This document shows, in pieces, positions 33,876-42,496 of a stretch of DNA of 64,000 bases (positions within the stretch are counted from its first letter, which is position 1; each line of letters starts with the position of its first letter). Location of the stretch: contig CABZFF010000001.1 in assembly GCA_902524945.1 (NCBI GenBank), forward strand, positions 157,180 to 221,179, read 5' to 3'. This DNA is from an uncultured Pelagibacteraceae bacterium. GTDB taxonomy: Bacteria > Pseudomonadota > Alphaproteobacteria > Pelagibacterales > Pelagibacteraceae. Made by a program: the position numbers and the translations under genes. Under the pieces are notes generated by a model. That model saw only the letters and a program-made list of their open reading frames with translations. It did not search any database and was not told the origin of the DNA.

Positions 33876-36551
33876 TTAATTAGCAAGCATATTTCTTAAA
33901 ACATATTGTAAAATTCCTCCGTTTTTGTAATACTCAACTTCATTAGCAGTATCAATTCTACAAAGCATTGGGATTTTTTTACTAGTTCCGTCTTGGTATT
34001 TGATTTCACAAGTTACCTCTTGTCTTGGCTTTACACCTTTATCAATATCAAGAACTGAAACTAATTCTGCCCCTGTAATATTTAATTTTTTTCGATTGAA
34101 ACCTTCCTTAAACTGTAAAGGCAATACTCCCATTCCAATTAAATTTGATCTATGAATTCTCTCAAAACTTTCTGCTAAAACAGCTTTAATTCCTAAAAGT
34201 TTAGTTCCTTTTGCTGCCCAGTCCCTAGACGAACCTGTTCCATATTCTTTACCAGCAATTACAACTAAATCATTTTTTCTTTTTTTATATTCCATTGCAG
34301 CCTCATAAACGCTCATTACTTTTCCATCTGGTTGCAACGTTGTAAATCCACCTTCAGTACCAGGAGCCATTTCATTTCTAATTTTAATATTTCCAAAAGT
34401 TCCTCTCATCATTACTTCATGATTTCCTCTCCTTGCCCCATAAGAGTTAAAATCTTTTTGTTGTATTTGATGCTTCATAAAATAATCACCAGTTGGGCTT
34501 TCTTTTTTAATACTCCCTGCTGGAGAAATATGATCAGTAGTTACTGTGTCAGCTAATAATAAAAGAATTCTTGCGTCATTAATTGGTTTAAAACCCTCTG
34601 GTTGGTCAGGTAAATTGTCAAAAAATGGTGGTCTTTTTACATAAGTAGAATTGGCTTCCCAGTTATAAATATCACTATCTGTTGTATTGATAGCTTGCCA
34701 TTCTTTAGGTCCTTGTGAGACATTTGAATATCTTTTCTTAAACATATCTGCGTTTAAAGAACTTAACATTAAATCTTCAATTTCCTTATTACTTGGCCAA
34801 ATGTCTTTTAAAAAAACATCGTTGCCATTTTTATCTTTGCCAAGGGCAGATTCATACATATTAAAATTCATATTACCTGCCAGAGCATAAGCAACTACAA
34901 GTGGGGGTGAAGCTAAGTAATTGGCTTTTACATCTGGATTAATTCTTCCCTCAAAGTTCCTATTTCCAGATAAAACTGAAACAGCGTAAAGATCATTTTT
35001 ATTTATTGCATCTGATATATTTTGATTTAAAGGTCCAGAGTTACCAATACAAGTAGTACAACCATAACCAACTAAATTAAAACCAAGTTCATCTAAATAT
35101 TTATTTAAACCTGCTTTTTCTAAATAGTCAGTTACAACTTGTGATCCTGGTGCAAGTGAAGTTTTTACCCAAGGTTTAACTTTTAGTCCTTTTTCATGTG
35201 CTTTCTTCGCTAAAAGACCTGCTCCAATCATTACGCTTGGATTTGAGGTATTTGTGCAAGATGTTATTGCCGCAATTACTATATCACCATCTTTTATATA
35301 AAAGTCAGTACCTTCAACTTTAACTTTAATAAGCGCATCTCTTTTTGTATTTTCTTTATAAACTTTTGCGAAAGCAGTTGAAGCCTCTGTAAGTAAAACT
35401 TTATCTTGGGGTCGTTTAGGTCCAGAGATGCTTGTTACTACACTGCTAACATCTAATGAAATAGTATCGGTAAAAACAACATCATTGCTTGCCCAAAGAC
35501 CTTGTTCTTTTGAATATTTCTCGACTAAAGCTATTGTCTCTTGATCTCTTCCAGATAATTTTAAATATTTAAGAGTTTCATCATCAATTGGAAAAAAACC
35601 ACATGTAGCTCCATATTCAGGAGCCATATTTGCAATTGTTGCTCTATCAGCTAAAGTTAAATTTTTTAAACCCTCTCCGTAAAACTCAACAAATTTTCCA
35701 ACCACACCTTTTTTTCTAAGCATTTCAACAATGATTAAAACTAAGTCTGTTGCAGTTGTTCCTTCTTTCAATTTTCCTTTGAGCTCTACGCCGATGACTT
35801 CTGGAATTAACATTGAAATCGGCTGGCCTAACATTGCAGCCTCAGCTTCTATTCCTCCAACACCCCATCCTAAAACTGATAAACCATTCACCATTGTCGT
35901 ATGACTATCAGTGCCAACTAAAGTATCTGGATAAGCAAATAAATCATTTCCGCTTTTTGACGACCAAACAACTTTAGACAAATATTCTAAATTAACTTGA
36001 TGACAAATTCCTGTACCAGGTGGAACAACTCTAAAATTGTCAAATGCTTTTTGCCCCCATTTTAAAAAAGAGTATCGTTCACCATTTCTTGAAAATTCTC
36101 TCTCAACATTTTGATTAAATGATTTTCCTGATGCATACTCGTCGACCATCACAGAATGATCTATAACTAAATCAACAGTTGATAATGGATTAATTTTATC
36201 AGGATTTTTATTTTTATCTTTTACTGCATCTCTCATAGCTGCTAGGTCAGCAATTGCAGGAATTCCTGTATAATCTTGTAATAAAGTACGTGCAGGTCTG
36301 TAAGCTATTTCGGTATTAGATTTTTTATTTTTTAACCACTCTTTAATTGCTAAAATCTGTTCTTTATCGACAGTTAAGTCATCTTCGTATCTTAGTAAAT
36401 TTTCTAATAAAACTTTAAGGGATTTTGGTAATTTTGAAATTCCTTCTAAACCATTCTTTTCAGCTTTTTTCAAATTGAATAATTTATAATCTTTACCTGA
36501 TGATGAAATACTATCTAATGATTTAAAGGAATTTTTACTATTAACTTTCAT
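33876..36551 (-). CDS. acnA: Aconitate hydratase A
   Basis: An 891-residue aconitase of the AcnA/IRP type with a 4Fe-4S cluster. Cluster cysteines lie in AAITSCTNTSNPSVMIGAG and GYGCTTCIGNSGPL; VDLVIDHSVMVDEY, YPDTLVGTDSHTTMVNGL and AGKEYGTGSSRDWAAKGT are also typical. It interconverts citrate and isocitrate and, in some bacteria, acts on 2-methylaconitate. It starts 3 bases after the LysE-type gene stop on the same strand and abuts prpD. Confidence 0.97.
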   Translation of the reverse strand: MKVNSKNSFKSLDSISSSGKDYKLFNLKKAEKNGLEGISKLPKSLKVLLENLLRYEDDLTVDKEQILAIKEWLKNKKSNTEIAYRPARTLLQDYTGIPAIADLAAMRDAVKDKNKNPDKINPLSTVDLVIDHSVMVDEYASGKSFNQNVEREFSRNGERYSFLKWGQKAFDNFRVVPPGTGICHQVNLEYLSKVVWSSKSGNDLFAYPDTLVGTDSHTTMVNGLSVLGWGVGGIEAEAAMLGQPISMLIPEVIGVELKGKLKEGTTATDLVLIIVEMLRKKGVVGKFVEFYGEGLKNLTLADRATIANMAPEYGATCGFFPIDDETLKYLKLSGRDQETIALVEKYSKEQGLWASNDVVFTDTISLDVSSVVTSISGPKRPQDKVLLTEASTAFAKVYKENTKRDALIKVKVEGTDFYIKDGDIVIAAITSCTNTSNPSVMIGAGLLAKKAHEKGLKVKPWVKTSLAPGSQVVTDYLEKAGLNKYLDELGFNLVGYGCTTCIGNSGPLNQNISDAINKNDLYAVSVLSGNRNFEGRINPDVKANYLASPPLVVAYALAGNMNFNMYESALGKDKNGNDVFLKDIWPSNKEIEDLMLSSLNADMFKKRYSNVSQGPKEWQAINTTDSDIYNWEANSTYVKRPPFFDNLPDQPEGFKPINDARILLLLADTVTTDHISPAGSIKKESPTGDYFMKHQIQQKDFNSYGARRGNHEVMMRGTFGNIKIRNEMAPGTEGGFTTLQPDGKVMSVYEAAMEYKKRKNDLVVIAGKEYGTGSSRDWAAKGTKLLGIKAVLAESFERIHRSNLIGMGVLPLQFKEGFNRKKLNITGAELVSVLDIDKGVKPRQEVTCEIKYQDGTSKKIPMLCRIDTANEVEYYKNGGILQYVLRNMLAN

Positions 36552-36554
36552 GCG

Positions 36555-37142
36555 CTATACATAGAACAAAATTACACAAACGATAAGTAAAAAAGACATT
36601 GTGTAATTAAAATTCTTAATAAATTTATCACTTGTGGCGAATTTTCTCATGTATTTGCCCATTAAACACCAGGCTGTTTGGCTTCCAACAGCCATCAAAA
36701 ACCAAACAAATGTTAAAACAATTGAATCTCTTAAGTAGTTATTTTGTGTATCAATAAATAAAGAAATTGAGGTGAGTCCAACTATAATGCTTTTAGGATT
36801 TACGAATTGAAACCAAAAAGTATTTAAAAAAGTTACTGGTTTTGGATCAATTTTTTTATCTTTTGTTTGCCCTGCAAAAGATAATTTGTATGCCATATAT
36901 AACAAGTAAATTGATCCTAATATTTTAATTATAGTTTGAATAACTGCATACTTTTGAAAAATAGCTCCAGAAGTTAGTTGCAAAAGAATGATTAAAAGCG
37001 TCCATCCAATTATAACTCCTAGCATTGTAGGAATGGCTTTTCTAAATCCAAAATTAAAAGCAGTATAAGATGTCATAATATTATTTGGTCCAGGAGAAAA
37101 CGCGGTTGCAATACCGAATAAAATTAATGGAAAAAGTTGCAT
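36555..37142 (-). CDS. LysE/RhtB-family amino acid exporter
   Basis: A 195-residue membrane protein with six hydrophobic helices. FGIATAFSPGPNNIMTSYTAF is the LysE-family signature, with LGSIYLLYMAYKL and FQFVNPKSIIVGLTS in the middle. Family members export amino acids or small amines; the substrate cannot be read. It starts 6 bases after the cytochrome c' gene stop. A second LysE-type gene lies at 58637. Confidence 0.92.
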   Translation of the reverse strand: MQLFPLILFGIATAFSPGPNNIMTSYTAFNFGFRKAIPTMLGVIIGWTLLIILLQLTSGAIFQKYAVIQTIIKILGSIYLLYMAYKLSFAGQTKDKKIDPKPVTFLNTFWFQFVNPKSIIVGLTSISLFIDTQNNYLRDSIVLTFVWFLMAVGSQTAWCLMGKYMRKFATSDKFIKNFNYTMSFLLIVCVILFYV

Positions 37143-37148
37143 TTTAAT

Positions 37149-37598
37149 TTAATGAGGTGCTCTAAATCTACTATGACAAGCCGAACAATTACTCCACATA
37201 AGTTCTTTTTGAACTACTCGAACATCCTCTGCAGTATCTATTGCTTTAGCAAGTTTTATCATATCATCTGATGCTTTTTTCATTAGAGCATTAAATTCAT
37301 CTTTATTTTCCCAAATACTTGGTAGTGCCTCTGTTTTAAAACCCTCTTTTGTATTTTCAGGAAAATAATCTAATAATTTTATATAATTATCTGAAATTTT
37401 TTTCATTAAAGGTTTAGCCTCCTCAATTCTTTTAGATTTCAGTAATATAGATATTTTTTTAGCGTTTTGATAGTTTTCACTAAACATTGCTTTTCTACCT
37501 TTAATAATTTCTTCCACAGTTTGAGCATTGGCAGAAAAAGCAAGGTTCAAAGAAAAAATAATAATAAGTATTTTTATTATTTTTATCTTTTGTATCAT
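37149..37598 (-). CDS. Cytochrome c'-family periplasmic protein
   Basis: A 149-residue exported protein: leader IKILIIIFSLNLAFSANAQ, then a four-helix-bundle sequence with GRKAMFSENYQNAKKIS and the heme-binding motif CSACH close to the C-terminus (CSACHSRFR), the position expected for cytochrome c'. Such proteins bind gases such as NO or act in electron transfer. It lies between the DUF411 gene (4-base gap) and the LysE gene, in a run of periplasmic redox genes. Confidence 0.9.
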   Translation of the reverse strand: MIQKIKIIKILIIIFSLNLAFSANAQTVEEIIKGRKAMFSENYQNAKKISILLKSKRIEEAKPLMKKISDNYIKLLDYFPENTKEGFKTEALPSIWENKDEFNALMKKASDDMIKLAKAIDTAEDVRVVQKELMWSNCSACHSRFRAPH

Positions 37599-37602
37599 AG
37601 AT

Positions 37603-38085
37603 TTATATTGTCATGAATACTGAAGATTTCCCATCTTTAAGTTGATAAATAACATAGGGCTCATCTTTATCACCCGGCATTCCTGGTGTACCAATTGGCA
37701 TTCCAGGTAAAGCTATACCATCAATATCTGGTTGCTCTATTAATAATTTATTTACTGCTTCGAACGGGACATGTCCTTCAATAAAGTATTTACCCATAAT
37801 AGTGGTATGACAAGACTGCATTTCTACCGGAATATTATATTTTTGTTTTATTGTATGAAGGCTTCTCATATCTGTTTGTTTTACTTTGAATTTTTCTTCT
37901 TCTAAAAATAAAACATACCCATAACAACATCCGCATGAAGGAGTCTTAAAAACTTCAACGATTTGTTTATTATCAATGTTAGCTAAAGCGTCTTTTTTAT
38001 CTGTGACAAAATTAAAGATATAAAATACAGAGAATAATACTACTGTAAAAACAATTAATTTAGATATGTAGTTTTTAAAAAACAT
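37603..38085 (-). CDS. DUF411 exported metal-binding protein
   Basis: A 160-residue protein with an N-terminal hydrophobic anchor (KLIVFTVVLFSVFYIFNFV) and a thioredoxin-like DUF411 domain: VEVFKTPSCGCCYGYV with a CGCC motif, MQSCHTTIMGKYFIEGHVP, and ALPGMPIGTPGMPG rich in Met. DUF411 proteins are linked to periplasmic copper binding. Neighbours are cytochrome c' (same strand) and cytochrome b561 (divergent, 18 bases between the start codons), so a heme or copper redox role is likely. Confidence 0.9.
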   Translation of the reverse strand: MFFKNYISKLIVFTVVLFSVFYIFNFVTDKKDALANIDNKQIVEVFKTPSCGCCYGYVLFLEEEKFKVKQTDMRSLHTIKQKYNIPVEMQSCHTTIMGKYFIEGHVPFEAVNKLLIEQPDIDGIALPGMPIGTPGMPGDKDEPYVIYQLKDGKSSVFMTI

Positions 38086-38103
38086 GTTTAATTATAATTA
38101 GTA

Positions 38104-38634
38104 ATGAAAATACTTAACAGTCAAAGTGAATATGGGATATTGGCCAAATTGTTCCACTGGTTTACTTTTTTTGTTTTAATAGCCCAGGTTCCTTTTGGAT
38201 TTTATTTAGTAGGTCTTGAATTTTCTGAAGAAAGAATTGAGCTTGAAAATATCCATATCTTAGTAGGTATATCTGTTTTCTATCTTACTTTGTTTAGACT
38301 AATCTGGAAATTTTTTAACCCTAGCCCAACTGAAAGCAAAAGTTTTTTCAGAGGGCAAGTCTTCATTGGAAAGGCAAATCATTTCTTACTCTATTTATGT
38401 ATTTTTTCTATAACTATTTCTGGAATTCTTAAAAAACTTTATATGGGAGAAAAGCTTAATTTCATATTTTTTAAATACGGATTTGAGAAAGATAATTTTG
38501 TTTTAGCTGATGCTTATTACCAAGTTCACATTTACGCCAATTATTTGTTATTAGCACTTGTAAGTCTTCATATACTTGCAGTAATTGTTCATCATTTTGT
38601 TTTTAAGGATAAAATCTTAAACAAAATTTCTTAG
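38104..38634 (+). CDS. Cytochrome b561-type membrane protein
   Basis: A 176-residue, four-helix membrane protein. KLFHWFTFFVLIAQVPFGFY, IHILVGISVFYLTLFRLIW, KANHFLLYLCIFSITISG and QVHIYANYLLLALVSLHILAV give the histidines that hold two b-hemes, as in the prokaryotic CybB family. It moves electrons between membrane quinol and periplasmic partners. The divergent DUF411 and cytochrome c' genes are possible partners. It overlaps the DUF4396 gene by 4 bases tail to tail. Confidence 0.92.
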   Translation: MKILNSQSEYGILAKLFHWFTFFVLIAQVPFGFYLVGLEFSEERIELENIHILVGISVFYLTLFRLIWKFFNPSPTESKSFFRGQVFIGKANHFLLYLCIFSITISGILKKLYMGEKLNFIFFKYGFEKDNFVLADAYYQVHIYANYLLLALVSLHILAVIVHHFVFKDKILNKIS

Positions 38635-39068
38635 TGGCAAGCTTCGTTAAATTTTTTGAGTCTCCAATAATTATATGGCCAAGGCGTAACAAAACCAACA
38701 GCTAACATTATAGGCACAACCCACCAAGTTAAAATAGCTCCACCAGTTAAAAGATAGTCAGTTGCGTTCATAGCAATTTCCATACTCACCATTGAAATTA
38801 AGCTCATGCCAATAGCTGTTTTAAAAGCTAACTTAAGTGAAAAATTCTGTCTTAATAAAATTATAGTTTCTAAAATAATACTTGTAATAATGCCATTAAT
38901 AATAGCCAAAACCATTATAGCTAATACTGGAAAAGGAATTTTTGTTAATTGAAAAAAAAAGATAGTTCCAAAATCACCTATCGAACATCCAAGTAAGCAC
39001 CAAAATGTATTTTTAGCACTTCTGTACCAAGTGTGTTTACAGCTCCAATTGAATGTTTCAGAACTCAT
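38631..39068 (-). CDS. DUF4396 membrane protein
   Basis: A 145-residue membrane protein with four helices. TWYRSAKNTFWCLLGCSIGD, IINGIITSIILETIILL, GMSLISMVSMEIAMNATDYL, AILTWWVVPIMLAVGF and TPWPYNYWRLKKFNEACH are typical DUF4396 blocks with conserved Cys, Met and His. Family members often sit near copper proteins, consistent with the DUF411 gene here, but the role is unknown. It overlaps the next gene by 4 bases. Confidence 0.88.
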   Translation of the reverse strand: MSSETFNWSCKHTWYRSAKNTFWCLLGCSIGDFGTIFFFQLTKIPFPVLAIMVLAIINGIITSIILETIILLRQNFSLKLAFKTAIGMSLISMVSMEIAMNATDYLLTGGAILTWWVVPIMLAVGFVTPWPYNYWRLKKFNEACH

Positions 39069-39403
39069 GATAAAAAATTTACAAAATACTTATGGATGAA
39101 AAAACCTAAAGTTAGCAGGATTATTCCTGATCCATAGATCAACCAAAAATTCATATTAAATTGTTTTGCCAAGAAAAAAGGAAGAAAAAATAAATAGCTT
39201 ACTGGTATAGCGACTAAAATACTTTTTGTGTACAAAATTGTTTTTTCAACACTATTGTGTTCGAAGTAAACAAAGGCAATTGCAATTAATGAAGCTATAG
39301 GTAAGGCAATTATAAATCCTGCCATTCTAGGGTTTTGCCCTGCAAGCCAAGATGAAAAGGCTATAATTAATCCAGCAAGTAAAGCTTTAAGTGCAAATAT
39401 CAT
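39065..39403 (-). CDS. DUF3147-like small membrane protein
   Basis: A 112-residue protein with four hydrophobic helices. FSSWLAGQNPRMAGFIIALP resembles the DUF3147 pattern, but the match is from memory only. No charged catalytic motif is visible. It abuts csaA upstream (0-base gap) and overlaps DUF4396 downstream by 4 bases, so it belongs to the csaA-DUF3147-DUF4396 unit. Confidence 0.7.
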   Translation of the reverse strand: MIFALKALLAGLIIAFSSWLAGQNPRMAGFIIALPIASLIAIAFVYFEHNSVEKTILYTKSILVAIPVSYLFFLPFFLAKQFNMNFWLIYGSGIILLTLGFFIHKYFVNFLS

Positions 39404-39739
39404 TTAAGCAATACTTAAACCATTATCAGTTTTCTGAGATGGGTGCACTAGGACAACTTTCCCATCTTTTTCAATAGCTCCAAGGACTAAAACTTCTGAA
39501 ATGACCCCAGCTATATTTTTTGTCGGAAAATTACAAACTCCGATAACTTGTTTGCCAACTAAATTTTCTGGGGTGTAATAGTGAGTGATCTGAGCTGAGG
39601 ATTGCTTAATGCCTATTTCTTTTCCAAAATCAACTTTAACTACTAATGAAGGTTTTCTTGCTTTTTCATTTACTTTTACTTCTAAGACGGTACCAACTTT
39701 AATTTGTACTTTTTTAAAATCATCATAAGTTATTTCCAT
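39404..39739 (-). CDS. csaA: tRNA-binding-domain protein CsaA-like
   Basis: A 111-residue OB-fold protein of the CsaA/YgjH group: FKKVQIKVGTVLEVKVNEKARKP, FGKEIGIKQSSAQITHYY, LVGKQVIGVCNFPTKNIAG and SEVLVLGA. The fold binds tRNA and CsaA has been reported as an export chaperone in Bacillus; which applies here is open. It lies just downstream of the livK terminator and leads a three-gene unit. Confidence 0.92.
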   Translation of the reverse strand: MEITYDDFKKVQIKVGTVLEVKVNEKARKPSLVVKVDFGKEIGIKQSSAQITHYYTPENLVGKQVIGVCNFPTKNIAGVISEVLVLGAIEKDGKVVLVHPSQKTDNGLSIA

Positions 39740-39760
39740 AAATTCCTTTCTATAAATAAA

Positions 39761-39782
39761 AAAGGGGGCCTAAGCCCCCTTT
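39761..39782 (-). terminator. Terminator of the liv operon 1 (after livK)
   Basis: A 9-bp stem (39761-39769 with 39774-39782, GGGGGC core) with a 4-base loop lies 22 bases past the livK stop and is followed on the minus strand by a T-rich run. A/T flanks on both sides could also stop plus-strand transcription. Confidence 0.85.
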
Positions 39783-39803
39783 TAAATTAATTAAGCAATT
39801 GAA

Positions 39804-40907
39804 TTACAGTTCTTTGTAATTACCTTTGCTCCACTCATAAAATACATAACCTGGTAGGCTCACGTCACCTTTTTTATCAAAGCTTAGTGAACCAATTACA
39901 GTATCGAACTTACCTTTTGTCATTACTTTAAGAACCTTAGCAGGGTCGTTTGATCCAGCTTGGTTAGCAGCTTGTTCAAATACTTGTAAAGCAGCGTATG
40001 AGTAAAGAACATAACCTTCTGGCTCAATACCAGCAGCTTTAAATTCTTTTACAACATCTGCAGCTGCAGGATTATTTCTTGGATCTGGAGAGAAAGTCAT
40101 TAAAGTACCTTCACCTGCATCACCTGTAATATCCCAATACTCAGCTGTAACTAAAGCGTCACCACTGATTAATTTAGTTTTCATACCTTGGTCTCTCATT
40201 TGTCTTACGATCAAACCACCTTCTGTGTGGTAACCACCAAGATACACTGCATCGATGTTATTAGATTTTAATTTCGAAACTAAAGCAGAGTAATCTTTCT
40301 CACCTGCTGTGTAAGCTTCGTACATAGCTTCTTTAAGGCCAGCTTTCTTCATATTTTTTCTCGTAGCATCTGCTAAACCTTTTCCGTAAGCAGTTTTGTC
40401 ATGAAGTATAGCTACTTTTTTACCTTTGTAATTATCAGCTAAGAATTTACCAGCAACTTCACCTTGCTGATCATCTCGACCACAAACTCTAAAAGTATAT
40501 TTACCACCTTTATCCGTTAACGCTGGATTTGTTGAAGCTGGTGAAACTTGTATAATTCCTTCTTCGTTGTAAACCGCAGAAGCTGGAATTGAAGAACCGG
40601 AGCAGAAGTGACCTGCAACATAAGCTACACCTTGACCAGCAAATTTGTTGGCTACAGCAACAGCTTGTTTAGGATCGCAAGCATCATCTCCAATTTCTAA
40701 TTTGACTTTCTCACCATTAATTCCACCTTTTTTATTAACGTGCTTTAACCACATTTCAGCTCCAGCTTTTAGCTGAGAACCAAATGAAGCGTACTGACCA
40801 GACATAGGTCCAGCAGAAGCAACAACAACGTCAGCTTTAGCTGATACTGTTGCAAGCATTAATGTTCCGGCAATTAATGAAAGAAGTTTATTAAACATTC
40901 TAAACAT
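39804..40907 (-). CDS. livK: Branched-chain-amino-acid-type ABC transporter binding protein
   Basis: A 367-residue periplasmic solute-binding protein with a signal peptide (LLSLIAGTLMLATVSAKA) and a Peripla_BP_6 fold: VASAGPMSGQYASFGSQ, VNKKGGINGEKVKLEIGDDA, YVAGHFCSGSSIPAS and LHDKTAYGKGLAD are close to LivJ/LivK. It captures branched-chain or other hydrophobic amino acids for the LivHMGF permease encoded just upstream. AAAGGG precedes the ATG at 40907. It has its own likely promoter and a strong terminator, so it can be made in excess over the permease. Confidence 0.95.
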   Translation of the reverse strand: MFRMFNKLLSLIAGTLMLATVSAKADVVVASAGPMSGQYASFGSQLKAGAEMWLKHVNKKGGINGEKVKLEIGDDACDPKQAVAVANKFAGQGVAYVAGHFCSGSSIPASAVYNEEGIIQVSPASTNPALTDKGGKYTFRVCGRDDQQGEVAGKFLADNYKGKKVAILHDKTAYGKGLADATRKNMKKAGLKEAMYEAYTAGEKDYSALVSKLKSNNIDAVYLGGYHTEGGLIVRQMRDQGMKTKLISGDALVTAEYWDITGDAGEGTLMTFSPDPRNNPAAADVVKEFKAAGIEPEGYVLYSYAALQVFEQAANQAGSNDPAKVLKVMTKGKFDTVIGSLSFDKKGDVSLPGYVFYEWSKGNYKEL

Positions 40908-40944
40908 ATTATTTCCCTTTGTTATTAATTAATTAATTATTGAT

Positions 40945-40973
40945 ATTGAACACCTTAAATATGAACTTGTAAA
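40945..40973 (-). promoter_or_regulatory. Probable livK promoter
   Basis: Minus strand: TTTACA (40973-40968), 17-base spacer, TTCAAT (40950-40945), then an ATTAATTAATTAATAAC leader and AAAGGG before the ATG at 40907. The layout matches the promoters of tctC and the second binding-protein gene in this window. Confidence 0.5.
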
Positions 40974-40985
40974 TATGAAAAAAAA

Positions 40986-41705
40986 TTAATTTTTTGTACC
41001 ACCCTCGAGGTAAGCTGCTTGAATATCTTTGTTTTTGAGTAGGTCTTGTCCAGAACCCATAATGGTAACTTTGCCATTTACTAAAACATACGCACGATCT
41101 GCTAACTCTAGTGCTTTTTTTGCATTTTGCTCTACTAGAAAAATAGTAACATTTTTTTCTTTATTAATATTTTTTATAGAGGTAAATATTTGATTAACTA
41201 ATTTTGGAGCAATCCCTAAAGAGGGCTCATCCAAAAGTAAAACTTTTGGTTTGCTCATTAGCGCTCTACCTATTGCCAACATTTGTTGCTCTCCGCCAGA
41301 TAATGTTCCCCCTCTTTGTGTTTTTCTATTGCTTAAAACTGGAAATAAGTCATAAACTTCTTTTATATCTGTCTCATAATTCTTGCCTTGTTCATTTGTA
41401 TAAGCGCCTAATCTCAAGTTTTCTTCAACAGTCAGTCTAGAAAATATTCTTCTTCCTTCAGGAACTTGGCATATCCCCAAATCCACTATTTTGTGGGGTG
41501 CTTTATTTTCAATTCTATCACCATTAAAAGTTATATTACCATTTCTGGCTTTGTTTACTCCGCTTATAGTCATTAATAAAGTAGACTTGCCGGCACCATT
41601 AGAACCAATTAAAGAAACTATTTCTCCGTCATTTACATCTATATCAACTCCTCTGAGAGCTTGAATTTTTCCGTAAAAAGTTTCTACATTCGAAATTTTA
41701 AGCAT
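40986..41705 (-). CDS. livF: LIV-type ABC transporter ATP-binding protein F
   Basis: A 239-residue ATPase: Walker A GSNGAGKST, Q-loop and VPEGRRIFSRLTVEENL, signature LSGGEQQMLAIGRALM, Walker B KVLLLDEPSLGI, and switch His region FLVEQNA. The LivF type is recognised by the GxCQVPEGR segment and short C-terminus. It powers amino acid uptake with LivG. It overlaps livG by 1 base and is followed by a 78-base gap before livK. Confidence 0.96.
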   Translation of the reverse strand: MLKISNVETFYGKIQALRGVDIDVNDGEIVSLIGSNGAGKSTLLMTISGVNKARNGNITFNGDRIENKAPHKIVDLGICQVPEGRRIFSRLTVEENLRLGAYTNEQGKNYETDIKEVYDLFPVLSNRKTQRGGTLSGGEQQMLAIGRALMSKPKVLLLDEPSLGIAPKLVNQIFTSIKNINKEKNVTIFLVEQNAKKALELADRAYVLVNGKVTIMGSGQDLLKNKDIQAAYLEGGTKN

Positions 41706-42496
41706 TATTCATCTACTCCTAAATAAGCTTCTATTACTTCTTTACTATTTTTTGTTTGATCTGCAGTTCCTTCAAATATTTTTTTTCCGTAATTTAATAC
41801 AACAACATGGTCAGATATTCCCATGACAACACTCATATCATGTTCGATTAATAAAATTCCTGTTTTTTTTTCAATTTTTATAAATTTTAAGAGTTTATTA
41901 AGTTCAGCAGACTCTTTTGGATTTAGTCCTGCAGCTGGTTCGTCTAAGCATAAAAGCTTTGGTTCAATGCACATAGCTCTTACAATTTCTAATTTTCTTT
42001 GATCTCCATATGGAAGATCTCCTGCATTATCATCAGCTCTATGAGTTAATCCTATAATGTCTAACCAATACTTAGCTTTTTCGACTGCTTGTTGTTCTCT
42101 ATCTCTATATGATTTTAAATTTAATAGACCATAAAGAGAGTATCCTGAAGCAATCATTAACTCATTGTGTTGAGCAACTAAAAGATTTTCTAAAACGGAC
42201 ATTGCTGGAAACAATCTTATATTTTGAAAAGTTCTAGCTACTTTTGCAACATGAGCTATCTTAAAATCAGTGTACTTTCTTAAGGAAACTTTACTGTCAG
42301 CCTGATGTAAATACATCTGGCCAGTTGTTGGTTTATAAAAACCTGTTAAACAATTAAAGACTGTAGTTTTTCCAGCTCCATTTGGACCAATAATAGAAGT
42401 GATTTGATTGTTTTTTGCATCAAAACTTAAATCGTCTATTGCTACTAGACCGCCAAATTTCATTGTCAATTTTTCAACTGATAATAAATTACTCAC
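41705..42496 (-). CDS. livG: LIV-type ABC transporter ATP-binding protein G
   Basis: A 263-residue ATPase: Walker A GPNGAGKTT, ARTFQNIRLFPAMSVLENLL (LivG type), signature LPYGDQRKLEIVRAM, Walker B LLCLDEPAAGLNP and LLIEHDMSVVMGISD. The C-terminal FEGTADQTKNSKEVIEAYLG is typical of LivG. It works with LivF in the cytosolic ATPase pair. It overlaps livM by 4 bases and livF by 1 base. Confidence 0.96.
   Translation of the reverse strand: MSNLLSVEKLTMKFGGLVAIDDLSFDAKNNQITSIIGPNGAGKTTVFNCLTGFYKPTTGQMYLHQADSKVSLRKYTDFKIAHVAKVARTFQNIRLFPAMSVLENLLVAQHNELMIASGYSLYGLLNLKSYRDREQQAVEKAKYWLDIIGLTHRADDNAGDLPYGDQRKLEIVRAMCIEPKLLCLDEPAAGLNPKESAELNKLLKFIKIEKKTGILLIEHDMSVVMGISDHVVVLNYGKKIFEGTADQTKNSKEVIEAYLGVDE

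Noticed and set aside
40921..40938. TTAATTAA repeats before binding-protein genes as a satellite repeat or attachment site
   Set aside because: They are short, occur in untranslated leaders, and are not flanked by mobile-element genes.
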